Counted from the first letter of the stretch, positions 46,117-58,495 are shown. The stretch: 64,000 nucleotides of DNA from Ectobius pallidus (GCA_964059195.1 CAXKWD010000011.1:32598566-32662565); one strand, 5' to 3'. The notes: generated by a model not told the origin, from the letters alone. Made by a program: numbers and translations.

Positions 46117-47130
46117 TACGAAAAGTTAAATGTTTCGATTTGTTCGTACATGTGAATTACATTACATACAATTTAAACTTCACTGGACTACGATTAGCAT
46201 CTATCAGAGTTACTTCAATTTTTAACAGAATTACTTCAATTCTTAACAGAATTACTTAAATTCTTACTAGAATCTGAACCAAACTGTGATAAGGCTTAAC
46301 AACTAGTCCGTGCACTTTGGCACTATATTGAAAAAAATTAGCTGGTTGTTAAACTTAACTTACTGATGGTTGAAAGAACTGTTCATTATTACTTTATTCA
46401 CTATACTATTTTTTCTTCTATTTTTATCAATAAGAACCGAACTCACAGGCAACATTATCTTACAAATATCTTCAATCATAGAGAAATATATGCGTGTAAG
46501 TTAGGTTTTCATGTATGTAGGAAGTTTTATGCCTTCAAACATTTCATATTTTGAACTGGCCTCACTTTAATTACATTTTTATACTGTACGTGAATTAACA
46601 CGTTGTGAAAACAGTTCTTACCCAATTGAGAATGCGTATTTAATATATAACATTGATTGGTATATTACCAATTCTTTCTTCTTTTTATTTTAAATTTATA
46701 TAGCTTTAATATTTTGCAAATAATAATCACTACTTACTAATATCCGTAACGCATCTCACTAATAACGCTGTTGAGTTCACGCTCTAGTTTAACATAATCT
46801 CCAAGGCTGCTAAGACTGTCATTATCATAAACTAAGTACGAAGTTATCTGTCAATAATTTGGAAACTATGAAAACTTACATGCAGCTATTACATTTATTT
46901 CATAGTTATTAATACAACTGTGAAATAGGCAATGGCAATTATATCTTAGGAACTTACTAAAAACTAATGAGCAATACTTTTATAGTTATTTTATGGTTAT
47001 TGACACAACTTTGAAACAGGAAAGAACTGTTTTCTGCATATGGAAACAAAATGTCAGTTAATATTTAATGCATTGGTTAAAGCGATTCAATAATATTACT
47101 AACTAAATTGAGCAGGTGTGATGGAATAAA
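46117..47130. other. Unassigned AT-rich sequence
   Basis: AATTACTTxAATTxTTAACAG is repeated three times near 46205-46270. Otherwise no feature. Confidence 0.45.
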
Positions 47131-48285
47131 ATAGAAATATCATGACAGGAAAGCTTAATAAAAGAAAATGTAAAGGTAATTTGGCTGTCTGTGGAATCAA
47201 TTGTATGTGACAAAATAAAAGGAAAACTTTGTGTTGACTTATTTCAACATGAAATCAAAGTTAAGAAATCAATTAATTGAGATAAGGTGATAGAATAATA
47301 TTACAAAATTGAGATTACGTTTTACAAAAATATTATTACAGATAGAAATTTCATGGCAAGAACATTTGAAATTTATTTTGAACGTCTTGTAAAAATCAAA
47401 TGTATGACGTATAATATCAGGAGAAAATGTGTTTTTTTTTTTATTTCAACAAATACTACTAAAATTAAGCTACCGAAAGTCAAATTACACAAAATGATCC
47501 AGTAATATTAGTAAATTGAATGATGTGATACAATAGTCTTTATACATATTTCATGACACAAGTTTTATAAGAGAAAACTTAAAGCTAGTTTTGGAATTTT
47601 GCAGGAAATAAAAGCTACCAAAAAGTTGTTTGGAATCATTAGAACAAAATGCTACTAAACTTGCTGGAAGTTAAGAAATCAATTAATAACGCGATGCAAT
47701 ATTATTAAGTTGAACTGATGTGATACAATAATGAGTACACGTAGAACTGTCATGGCAAGAAAGCGTTATAGAAAGTAGTTTAGAGTTAATTTCATGGTTA
47801 TTATGATTTAATATTGGTCATCCTGCAGAAATCAAACGTATGTGATAAAATATAAGGAAGAAGATTATTTTAATTATTTCAAAATAATGCAACTTAAAAC
47901 AACTAAAAGAAATAAGTGTAAAAAATAATATTACAAAATTGCAGTGGTATGACAGATTTCTAAAGAAAAAGAAATATCATAGCAAGAAAATTTAAGTTTA
48001 TTTTCGACATCAAAAATCAAATATATGTGTTAAAATATCAAGAAGAAGTTTATTTTTATTTCAAAGTATTGTAACTTAACTTCCAATAAGCTAAGAAATC
48101 AATTAATTGATAAAAGTTTATGAAATAACATGAAATACTGCGCTGACACCACAGTTTTTTTAGAAACGGAAATATCATCGCAATAAAGCTGTATGGGAGG
48201 GTGTAATTTGAAGTTAATTTTGGACATCATGCAAAAATCAAACATCTGTTATAAAATAGGAGGAAAGGTTTTGTTTTTAATTATT
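47131..48285. repeat. Degenerate satellite, about 205-bp period, six units
   Basis: A TATCATGGCAAGAAAGxTT-like landmark recurs at about 47138, 47351, 47549, 47750, 47967 and 48173 (spacing 198-217). Each unit also holds ATGxAAAAATCAAATGTATG, TATTTCAA, AAGAAATCAATTAATTGA and AATATTACAAAATTGA. Units are diverged and non-coding. Confidence 0.8.
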
Positions 48286-48720
48286 TGTGGACGGGCGATG
48301 GCCGTGCAAACCCTATTGCTCTTGTGTACTTGCCATAATGGAGATGCCATTCGTCGTCTCTATAGACCCATGTGGAGTGGCGAGAGAAGCTGCAACTGGA
48401 GTCGGCGGGTGTGAAGCGCCGGTCTCGAAAGGAGCCCCTCACCCGTCGAATACTCATCGCGTACTGGTTGTATCGTGCGACCAACAAGTCTATTTCATCC
48501 AGTTTTAAACATCTCTGCTCCTCTTTACCCCACCGGCGTCTCCTCGATAAACGCAACAGACAACTTTTGTACGTCGGCGCCTTATCCCACGATATACACT
48601 TTGCGTCGACGTCGAGCGTCGAACGTAGGTATTCGTGCGATGGGTGACTACGCATCTCGAACAATTGTTGTCATTGGTCATGCCGTTAATACTTCGTTAT
48701 GACGTGTGTTTTCCTCCAAT
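48286..48720. other. CpG-rich island, possible promoter or exon of unknown gene
   Basis: The stretch is clearly GC-richer and CpG-denser than its surroundings (for example TTTGCGTCGACGTCGAGCGT at 48600-48619). Overlapping frames are open on both strands (for example minus 48281-48664 and plus 48372-48647). None shows a domain I recognise. It could be an unmethylated promoter, an exon, or part of an unfamiliar repeat. Confidence 0.4.
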
Positions 48721-49259
48721 ATGACACACCCCTAAGTATTCCCTATGTGCAATTTTGTACCCCGTTTTCACCCCCCCCCCCATACTCTATCCTCTTCTAC
48801 ACCCCTCCTCATCACTCCCACGTTATTGTTAATATAATACAATTTTTATTGCTTATTTTTTAAAAATTTCGCTTTATAAATTTGCATTTTAGATTTACAT
48901 AAGAAATTCGATTAAATATGAAAAATATTCAAATTTTAAAGTGTTCTTTTCATTTTTTATTTTGCGCATTTGGTCCATGATTCTTTGTCATTGGGTTGAC
49001 CTACGATTTTTTATTTCCAACGTTTTATTGCTAGCATCCCCCTTTTCTCCTCGTATCCTCTGCAATACCTGGTATTCCCAGGCACTAGCTTGGACTATTA
49101 TTATTAACCTAGATTCACAGCTCCATCCTCCACTAATGCATTGGTTTTTAGACCCATCATATGGGTTTGTAAAATAAATAAGGAAAAAGATATATTGATT
49201 CAGTTATCTTGGTAGTATTGTAATGTTTACTATTTATTTTATTTATCTAGTTTGTTTTG
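48721..49259. other. Unassigned sequence
   Basis: A C-rich tract (48769-48781) is followed by AT-rich sequence. No gene is recognised. Confidence 0.4.
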
Positions 49260-49381
49260 TTTTATTTATTTATTTATTTATTTATTATTATGGATATTAT
49301 CATCATTATTGTTTCTCTGTTCCCAAATTACAATATTTACAATATTTTTAATTCAGGTATATGTTTCTTTCTGCTCTTCTA

Positions 49382-49460
<79 letters not shown>
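49260..49460. repeat. Microsatellite cluster: (TTTA)n, (AAT)n, (TA)n
   Basis: (TTTA)n at 49260-49287, then (AAT)n at 49384-49424 passing directly into (TA)n at 49424-49459. These give the poly-Asn and poly-Leu tracts of the overlapping frames. Confidence 0.95.
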
Positions 49461-50185
49461 GCCCCTCTTTACAGTGCTACCATCGCACTGTGAAAATAAA
49501 TGCAAGTGAAGGGATCTTCCCCATATAAAATACACAAGAAACCTCGTTACTGTACCAATTAATTTAGTGCCAGTGAATATAAGACAAGATTTTTACAAAA
49601 TATAGCTTGCAGTGATTTTTCTTTCAGTTGCAGAATTATTTTTAAACTGGCGTGAACTTTAGGAAGATTATTTAAGAAACATACTGTACTGTATTTCCAA
49701 GACGTGAGTGTTCCCCTGCCACTAACAGTAAATGCAGTGCGGTGGAATGAGGAAGCTATGTTAAGAAGTCGGACAGACAGCCCGCGTGAGGGTGGACCAG
49801 GTAGAAAGTGCCCTTCATACAATGAGACATTCCAAATTTTCACTTCTTTTAGTCCAGTGTCCATTCAGGTCTAAAAACTACATTACAGATACTCAGTTAC
49901 AGTTAATTTCTTACATGGACCCACACGATTTTCAACACCTTTGTGTACTGTAGCACTGGACATACACTGTAATAAATTGAGTTACTGTACAGTATTTTAT
50001 TATATTTGTGCTAAAGTTCTCTATTTGTCTTTCATTTAATTTTCTTTCATAATACAGTACAGTAAATTAATGCAGCACTGTATTGTGCCGTTTTATTTTT
50101 AAAACTAAATTCGTTTTAGTGCCACCCTCGCTTTGTGCCACTAAATGTTAGAGAACGGATGGTGGCACTATATCGAGGGTTGACT
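49461..50185. mobile_element. pogo-like TIR element in TA-rich target, diverged
   Basis: The right end GGTGGCACTATATCGAGGGT pairs imperfectly with the left GCCCCTCTTTACAGTGCTAC. TTTAGTGCCA and GTGCCACT repeats lie near both ends. The CAACCCTCGATATAGTGCC type of end resembles pogo/Tigger. Both ends sit in TA-repeat DNA, so the duplication cannot be read. Confidence 0.5.
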
Positions 50186-50318
50186 CTGTGTGTATATATA
50201 TATATATACATAATCTTTATTTTCAATCCTAAAAGAATTATAAAATTAAGTTTAACATAAAGAAGAATGGGGAATATTTACATATTACACGCAGTATTAT
50301 AGTTTAATGTATTATAAC

Positions 50319-50949
50319 TAGACCTGGGATTTTAAGGCAAATGCCTATTTTTTTCCTTATGAAATAGCATGACAATTTTATTAGTGCCCTAAAATGGCTA
50401 TTTGGACCTTTGGAGCCTATTTTTACTATTTTAGTGCCTAAAATGCCTATTTCGTAATTTAAAAGAAAATTCAACTTCTGTCACTTTTACAATCATTTAA
50501 TGGACATCCCTGAATAAAGAACAGAACAGCAGAGGGTGAGGTTTTCACATAAACTTGATTTTCCCAAACAATTGTCACCAAAGGAATGCTGACTGACGGG
50601 AGAGGATTAGCTCAAAACAACAAGCAACAGGTATATAGTAAGAAGGGACATACTGTGTCAATTTTTCATTTAATCCAAAACTGTTTTTGATTAATATATT
50701 TTTAATTCTGTCTTAATTTTGCAATTATTTCTGTTAAGAATAGGTATACCACGCTTCTTACAGTAAAAAAGATCACGTTACAGTTTAAGTGCATATTGCA
50801 GTATTTTAAAGTCTATTTTCTGCCTATTTACACATTTTTAAAGCATATATTAAGTGTCTATTTTCTCTTTTAAAAGCCTATTTACTTGTTTTAAAAACCT
50901 ATTTTAGGTGCATAAAAATAATTTGTTAGAGCCTAAAATCCCAGGTCTA
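50319..50949. mobile_element. hAT MITE, 631 bp, intact ends
   Basis: TIRs TAGACCTGGGATTTTAAGGC and GCCTAAAATCCCAGGTCTA are flanked by perfect 8-bp duplications ATTATAAC (50311-50318 and 50950-50957). Subterminal TGCCTATTT repeats occur at both ends. There is no transposase. Confidence 0.95.
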
Positions 50950-50957
50950 ATTATAAC

Positions 50958-51677
50958 TTAACTGTTTTCTGAAACTAGATAATTGTGACAAAAATGGCAA
51001 GACAAAATAATCATCATTGCAGTGCCTTAACGATAAATTTTCGTCAATTTCTATATAATATATGTAATAAATATATGATTTAACATACCGTACTTGTTCT
51101 TGTCTTTACTAAAAACTAATTTACATTCACTAAATAAACCACTCCGAAAGAACATTTCTAGTGGGGTCTCGATGAGTCAGATTTTCCAATAAATGTAAAG
51201 GTTCGGTCATGCTGATGCACCAGAGGGTTAAGAAGGAGAGCAGACTTCTCTTTCCAATTACGTGTAATAAGTATATACTGTTTACTTACAACTTGTTGAC
51301 TACATACAAAACAGGACGCGGGTGTTTGACAGTCTCCTGACATTGTGGTGCTGGAATTCACAGATAACTTTCACAACTTTTCAAAAATGTATATTTTCTT
51401 CCTATAAAGGTTTTGCAGTTTCTATTCGTTGGAAATAGTTAAGGTTTTCTAAATAAATGTATTAGTATCTTGTTTCATATTTCAATATGACAATTTTACA
51501 ATTTTTTTTGTTTACATCAGTTAGGATTCAATGTGATTTTAAAAATAAAGAACTCATTCAAGAAATATAAATTTCAGTATCTAAGCCGCAATCAGAAAAA
51601 AAAACTAAACTCTTGTTCATAAAGGTTGCTGCTTTTAACACATTACAACATTTTATTGGTGAAGATCTTACGAGTTG
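50958..51677. other. Unassigned sequence
   Basis: The minus-strand frame at 51158-51361 contains CFVCSQQVVSKQYILITRNW, mildly reminiscent of a Cys-rich N-terminal module, but support is too thin to call a gene. Confidence 0.3.
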
Positions 51678-51685
51678 CTGCTTGT

Positions 51686-52358
51686 CAGGGCCGTAGCAAG
51701 GGTCCTTCTGCGCCCTTGGCGAGTTCGACAAATCTGCGCCCTCCATACTGGAAGGGGGGGGTTCTGAACAATTTGTTTTAAATTTTTGTAAAATTGTTTA
51801 TTATTTTAATATAAAAAAACACTGTTATTATCAAAGAAAACCTAAACCTCAATTTGAAAATGAACTAAGAGTTGAACTTTCAATGTACTAAAACCTTATT
51901 TTCAGACGATTGAACTACTTAAAAAATAATTAAATAATAAAATCTAGTATCAAAAGTAAATTACATAATAGGCCTGAGGCCTACTAAAATGTTTAAAACA
52001 TCAATAGGCCTATAGGTAAAAATATTTTTTTCGAATAGTTGAACCACTTTCATCTCCATAATAACGTACATTTTTATTTTTATTGTCGTTATATCTTTCC
52101 ATACTGTTAATGTCAATAAAAAACGTGTTAATTAAAGAACGTTGCATGACTACTTTTTGTTTGTAGACAATCGGCATAATACTACAGATAGTTCACGTGC
52201 AGAAATTTTTTAATAACCTGAAAGATTTCTTCCAATAACGTGGAATTGTTATTGCTTGATAAATTGCACCAGTCTAAAAAAGCGGGATTTTTCATGGTTA
52301 ATTTTGTGCCCTCTTTGTACCTGCGCCCTTGGCGGGGGCACATTTTGCCACCGCCTAG
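51686..52358. mobile_element. hAT MITE, diverged, 673 bp
   Basis: Left end CAGGGCCGTAGCAAGGGTCC. A CTGCGCCCTTGGCG block lies near both ends, but in the same orientation. Flanks CTGCTTGT (51678-51685) and CTACTTGT (52359-52366) match 7 of 8. The right TIR is eroded (CCACCGCCTAG). Confidence 0.65.
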
Positions 52359-52366
52359 CTACTTGT

Positions 52367-53307
52367 ACCCAATATTATTAATGATAATGGAATATTTTTT
52401 GAGAAAAAGGCAATAGATTTAACTATCGACAAATGGGGACCGAGGCAATGCCAATGCTTTAGGAAGAAGCCCATAAGTGTATTAAAAAGAAAAATGGGCC
52501 ATCATTTAATTGTTTTTTTCAACAGAAAAAAACTACGTCTTCTTAGAATCTGTAGGAGAAAATAGATTCAATTTACTATCATTTATTAACAGTTAGAGGT
52601 ATCTGAACAGCGATTGGTCATTAGGAAAAAAGAGTAAACTTCAAGACGACAAAAAATACAATCAGATTGACCAAAAAAAGGGATTTGAACTAGCGAACTC
52701 TTGCATGTGTATCCACGTCGTTAGATCTGGATATTTCATATAACAATTTGAAATTCCCTCCAATAACTTTTCATAATAATTCACCTACTGCTTTTAAGAA
52801 GCACAGCATTGTCCGTTTGCAACCACATCGCTGGAAGCGGGAAAATGGGTAAACTGGGTTTCCGGTCAGCTGTATACGAAGTCGCCAGTCCTACCCTGAC
52901 GGAAAGCCAGTTGGAGCAGGTCGAGACTACAGATGGAATCTCAGAGAGATTCGTCTTTTCGCTCCAAATCGCATTACGCTAATTGGCTGAGTTTTGTCTG
53001 CCCGTTAACAGAATGTTGCTTTGTGTAATAACAATTTATTCTCACACAATGAGAGCCGTAATCAGGAGGTTTAATCGGTTGCTTAGCAACCCCTCTGCTG
53101 CGAGCAGTATTTCACTATCCAAGTCATTGGACAAGAACTCCAGCAAGATCTTGTCAGGTGATATTTGAATCAAAGATGCGATATTACACTATATCCAACA
53201 CCTTTGAACAAAACCAGTTGTATGTACAAACGGCTATAGGGAAAGCTTGAGTTTCTAAGGTTAAATAAATGGCATTAGTTTATTAGCGTTATACAAATAT
53301 TTTTGAA
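52367..53307. other. Unassigned sequence
   Basis: A less AT-rich patch at 52840-53000 has no recognised domain. The rest is unassigned. Confidence 0.35.
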
Positions 53308-54398
53308 GCATTATAGAAGAAATACCTAAATGACAAGGAAATCAGGCTGAATCGTATTTTTCTATTTGAACATTATTGAAGAAATTTCTAAATGACAAGG
53401 AAATTAGGCTGAAGCGTATTTTTTTATTTCAAGATTATGTTGATTATAACACGAGTTTACGTAAGCTTGCGACGCTTTTTTTTATAATTTATGCCAATAT
53501 TTATATCTTGTGGCATGTCGCTTTCGAAATGTGGCTTAAGTAGTGGAATTGCTAATGTAATATCTAAATCATACCTGAGACACTGAGGGGAAAAGTTTTA
53601 GTCCCCCATCCTGCTGTGACGTATGAAACCTGCTCTTCATGTTCAGTGTCACGTCGAAACTGCTTTATGCTGACGTCAAGGGCGACTGTAGTGGGAGACA
53701 TTACCCCACCGCACAGTGGCACAATGTGCCACAGTTGCGCACCCGTGATCTAAATGCTAATGCCTAAATGACAAGTAAATCAGGCCGAATGGTTATTTTT
53801 CTTAAATTGAAGGTTATGTTGATGAAGACACGAGTTTAAGATAGCTTGAAAATCTTTTTTTATAATATATGCCAATATTTATAACTTGTGGCACGTCGCT
53901 TTCTAAACGTGGCTTAAATGGTGTAAATGCCCTGCGATGAAAATACTGTATTAATGTTTGTGATTTGTAATGCGGTAAATACATTGGGTCTACTCAATAT
54001 TAAGTAGAAAATGCAGGCTACATGGAAGGCTTCAAGGTTTCGAAGCTAACTCGTAGAGAGGTATATCTAATGGCATAAATTTCTTACTTTTTTATTTTTT
54101 CTAGCAGTGACCCTGTATTTCAGAAACACTTAAATGACAAGAAAATCAGTTTAGATTAATAATTAAGGAATCGCGCACAATGTGCATTATCTTAACCTAA
54201 GAATTAACCTACTGACAAACACCCAGACCTGAACCCGGGAAAGGGACTTTTCACTACTGAGAAATCCCCGACCCGGCCGGGAATCGAACCCGGGCCGCCA
54301 GAGTGGAAGGCAGGCGCGCTACCGACTCACCCACGGTGAAGAAAATCAGTTTAGATTAGCTTGCAGGTTTTTTTTAATATGTCCCAATGTTACTATTG
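53308..54398. repeat. Diverged tandem repeat that served as insertion target
   Basis: TAAATGACAAGGAAATCAGG-like starts recur at about 53325, 53390, 53763 and 54131. The longer units continue through TATGCCAATATTTATA and TTGTGGCATGTCGCTTTC. The last copy is interrupted by a SINE (54159-54338) and a palindromic element (54407-55110), and resumes at 55119. Confidence 0.75.
54159..54338 (-). repeat. tRNA-derived SINE, second family
   Basis: Perfect 20-bp target duplications AAGAAAATCAGTTTAGATTA lie at 54139-54158 and 54339-54358. The minus strand shows TGGGTGAGTCGGTAGCGC and CCCGGGTTCGATTCCCGG (A and B boxes). It matches 18717-18965 over the head and GGGATTTCTCAGTAGTGAAA. Confidence 0.95.
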
Positions 54399-54406
54399 TA
54401 GCATGT

Positions 54407-55110
54407 ACATTGAGTCCCACGCAAGAGTTGGCCAATGACGCGGGTTTCTGCGTTGCGGCGGGCATAGCTCCAACTCCCGAGCGATCGGACGAAATATCTA
54501 CGCAAATAAAGCCGCGATCGGTGTAATGATTCAGTTTCTCACATTTACAGTTGGAATTACAATGAAAATAACCACGTACCTCATCACAAGAGATGTTGGA
54601 AATGTTCTCCTCTTGCATCCACACAATACTGGCACCTTTATAGGAAAATTTCTTTCATGCGCATAAGTTCAGCTTCCGACATAGAGTTAATTTCTCTTGT
54701 GATACTGTCTTTAAGTTCTTCTAACAATAGCCTATGTGACTACTATTTATAAGGGAACTTCAAAATAAAGTGTATAGGTCGATTCCCGTACATTAGAAGA
54801 ACTTAAAAGATAGTATCACAATGGAAATTAACTCTATCTCGGAAGCTGAGCTTACGCCCGTGAAAGAAAATTTCCTACAAAGGTGCCAGTGTTGTGTGGA
54901 TACAAGAGGAGGGCATTTCCAACATCTCTTATGATGAGGTACGTGGTTGTTTTCATTGTAATTTTTACTATAAATGTGAGAACTTAAATCATTAAACCGA
55001 TCGCGGCTTTATTTGCCTAGATATTTCACCCGATCGCTCGGGAGTTGGAGCTGTTCCCTCCGCGACACAGAAACCCGCGTCATTGGCCAACTCTTGCGTG
55101 GGACTCACTG
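54407..55110. mobile_element. Palindromic TIR element with outward-facing coding arms
   Basis: Arms of about 320 bp (54407-54725 and 54785-55110) are inverted copies with ends TGAGTCCCACGCAAGAGTTG / CAACTCTTGCGTGGGACTCA. Flanks TAGCATGT (54399-54406) and TAGTATGT (55111-55118) match 7 of 8, and sibling tandem repeats support an 8-10-bp duplication at this spot. Both arms encode, facing outward, SITxEINSxSEAEL followed by a KExF...CxxCVDxRGxHFQHLL tail, like the C-terminus of a Tc1/mariner-type transposase (weak inference). Confidence 0.75.
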
Positions 55111-55118
55111 TAGTATGT

Positions 55119-57054
55119 CATTTTCGAAAAGTGGATTGAATACTGAAATATATAGGCCTACTTGAAGAAAATGTGGTACCATGCCAACTATTTTGGCGTC
55201 GTTTACTTTTCAAAACAGTTGACGTTTAGCGGCTATTTTGGGTCCCTATGCTACGAACGCCGGGAAATCTTTGCTCGAATGTAACGACATGACGAAAGTC
55301 TTCAAATGATCATTCAATACGGGTTTTTTTATGCACCGGGTGGCCATTTTCTTTTTTCAAGACGATTTGACCAAATAACTTGGATAGTGGAATGCAGGCC
55401 TTACAATTCTTCCTCAGATAACCAGTTTTCATATTGAATGGTCAAGTTTCGTTCACACACTGTACAGTCTTTCAGACGGAATGCTTTAGCATCCTGAACG
55501 TGAGTGTTTGCATTGTGTTCAGCAACTCATAGTATTAATCGTATTAAGCGTCTTATAGTCCGTAAAATACGGTATATACTTTTAGGAATTGCCTGCCAGT
55601 GCCACACGAATCCTAATAATGGCACCCCAAAAAACCGAGCAATGTTATCTGGGTAACTCCAAGAACTGAAGCTATCATGCATTGTAAAATACTATTATGA
55701 AAGATCCAGTGTCATCAACTCACAATAGTGGGACCCTATTAGCTAACCATAATCCCCACGATTAACGTCACGTATAAAAACAATATGATGAACGATGGGT
55801 TTGTATTATTGTTGTTGAATTTTAAATGAAAGCTTTTTTTATAAATAATCCTGAATGTTCAGGTAAAAAATTCAAGTTATTAATACATATCTGGAGAATG
55901 TTTTAAGTGGAAAATTAAGTACAAGTGCATGCTGCAACTTCAGACGACTTTTTACGGAAACTTTATTTTTCAGTACGGAAAACAAAATATCCTATTGCTT
56001 GGTATCATTAAAATTTTCCATAGCTATTCTTTGCTGAACCATTTAGAGGGTGGACAAGAATAGTTTAGATTTAAAAGTAGACCAACGCCAGTGATTCCCT
56101 CGGCATATAGCATTTACGTTCTTCCTGCAATTCCTTGGTATAGCTAAAACTTACGGCAACCAACTTGATAAAAGTATCTCATAAAATATAATATAAAACT
56201 GTAACGCCAATTTAAAAACTACGCATTTAACATCAAAGCAATAACGTCCTAACTCCAGGAGGCATATTTTTATAGAGACGATAGGACTATTTCTAGGAAA
56301 ATTAAAAACATAAATCATGTAGTTATTATTATAAAACAACGCGGCAACCTGAACATCTCTGTTTTTTAGAACCAGGTTTTCAGTGTAAACTAGAAGTGTG
56401 AGGAAAAGCTTCTCCTAAGTGTAAGTAAACGTACAACACTTGAAAGGAACATAATCTTTTTGAGTACTTCGGTTAGAAAAATTGTAAACCAAATATCTTT
56501 TATAGTTAAGAACATTTAATGTCTTTAACATCGTGGTAGTCTGCTCCTCAAAAAAGTTAAACTGGCAAAAAGAACGAACTCAATAAAGCCCGTTTGTCTT
56601 TTGTTTGAGTGCACCACTTACACGATTATTTACAATAGATTACGCTCATGTACTAGGTGAGTGTTAGATTTATTTCATACATGGCATACGAATCTCACTC
56701 CTTTACACTTCCCATTCTATTTACTAAAATAAAGGAACAATAATCACGATTTTCTTCTTGAATTTCCCCCAAGCATATATTTTCTTAATATTCAGCGAGA
56801 TCAGTCAATAATACACTTGTTATATTAAAGAGGTTGTTTCACATACCCGTTTCCCTTCCTCTTCACTCCTGGGATGGGGCCATCTTCCCTCGCATTACGA
56901 CGACCATGGATCTCCACCTCCGTGAATCTAAGGGGGGAAAAAATCTTGGTTATTCTCGAAAGAGAAGTAGTCATGGAAACATCAAATGAGCGTAAACCAA
57001 CCAATCTATTGATCTATTATTTGTTTTGTTTCCTCTACCCGTACCTTAGGATCA
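55119..57054. other. Unassigned sequence
   Basis: The first 60 bp complete the interrupted tandem unit. Beyond that no gene or bounded repeat is recognised. Confidence 0.4.
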
Positions 57055-57058
57055 TTAA

Positions 57059-57738
57059 GGGGAAATGGAATAGCTTATCTTTACAATGTTAAATACGATG
57101 CACCTTTTCTGAAAAACTACTAAAGCTAGGCACTTATCTTTTTTACAGTTTCTACCTTCGTACCCTGTGTCAGTCAGTACCGGTACATATTTACTGAAAT
57201 ATTATTTTTCTTTATAAACATTTTTTATCAACATGTGACAAGTAAAAACTTCATATAGCCTACTAATCAATTCAAAAAAAATGTTTTCAATGTATGTAAG
57301 ACATCTGAGTATACAAATCCTCAAAATTTCAAGTTTGTAGGTTAAGTCGAAGCTGAAGAAGGTACATTTTATGTAGTAAACTTACGGAAAACTAGCTTCA
57401 AAGTTATAACTTCCCTGCACCATAGTCTGGATCTTCTCAGGGAAATAAAAAAAAATTACATGTATAGAATTATAGTACAATTACGTATGATACGCCATTA
57501 TAAAGAGAAAAGCCCAGAGAATAAAATACAATAATAATTTTTAAAATCTCAATTTTCATCCAAAAACAAATTAAAATTAAAAGCTAAAACATCCCTGCTC
57601 CATAGTCTGGGTCTTATCACGAAAAAAAAAATTATGTAGGCCTATGACACATTATTTTAAAGAGGAAAGTCCAAAGAATAAAATACAACAATAACAAGAA
57701 AATCACAATTTTCATCCAAAACTCAATTCCGTTTCCCC
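57059..57738. mobile_element. TTAA-type MITE (piggyBac or Kolobok-like)
   Basis: TIRs GGGGAAATGGAA and, inverted, GGGGAAACGGAA (11 of 12) are flanked by TTAA at 57055-57058 and 57739-57742. TTAA target use is typical of piggyBac and Kolobok. The interior holds a diverged duplication (CCATAGTCTGGxTCTT at 57420 and 57600). No transposase. Confidence 0.85.
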
Positions 57739-57863
57739 TTAATATACGAAGTATTATGTTTGACCCCGAAATTTGATGTCACGTTTTCAACATAAATAGA
57801 CGTTTTCAGGTCCCTTGAATCCAAAAATGCTACTTTCAGGAGCATGTCTTTGTGTGTGATCAG

Positions 57864-58359
57864 TAGGGCAAGGCATTTGATGATTTTGCATGTTTTTTAT
57901 ATGAAGGCTAAAATATAGCTCGAATAGGCCTATATATAAATTTGTCTGATAAAGTAATTGATTGCAATTTTCTTTTTGCCTTTTTCACAGCAGTCTGTTT
58001 TGTAGCAATAACGATTTTTTCTTTCTTTTTAAATGACACATATTTGCTAGGGGAGATTTGTTGGGCATGCCAGTTCAGAAAGAATTTCTTTTTCGCTAAG
58101 GGTGTCCAAGTAGTATTGATTTACTTCTTTAGTAACAAAATAAGTGTTTGATAATATAAATTCATTTGTAACACATCCTGTTAAATTTTTTTCAGCATTT
58201 CATTACTTAAGAAAAAACTAATCAACTTATAAGTAATAATGGTAAATTTATTGGTCTTTTTTTTTAAATTTGGATAATTTTTCACTATTTTTAGGTCATA
58301 AATGCATTTTTTATTTTGCTTTTTTTCACTGTTTTATGGTCATTAACTGCCTTGCCCTA
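57864..58359. mobile_element. hAT MITE with TAGGGCAAGGCA ends, 496 bp
   Basis: TIRs TAGGGCAAGGCA and TGCCTTGCCCTA are perfect, as are the 8-bp duplications GTGATCAG (57856-57863 and 58360-58367). Compared with 44629-45354 it lacks about 230 bp of the interior. Confidence 0.95.
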
Positions 58360-58495
58360 GTGATCAGCATAGCCAGAGAATAGAAAACCTTATTTTAAAA
58401 AACTGTAAATTTTGGTTATATATCTTCGGGTGATGTGACACTAAGATTGTCGACGACTTTCCTATACATTTTTTTCCACTACATTAAGAAAAATT

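Noticed and set aside
48281..48664. 127-residue minus-strand open frame in the CpG-rich island
   Set aside because: Other frames on both strands are also open, as expected for GC-rich DNA, and no domain is recognisable. Kept only as an island.
49353..49535. Proteins with poly-Asn, poly-Ile-Tyr or poly-Leu tracts
   Set aside because: They are translations of (AAT)n and (TA)n microsatellites.
51158..51361. Possible Cys-rich zinc-associated N-terminal domain (CFVCSQQV)
   Set aside because: Only one CxxC pair is visible in a 67-residue frame. No flanking exon or second Cys pair supports a real domain.
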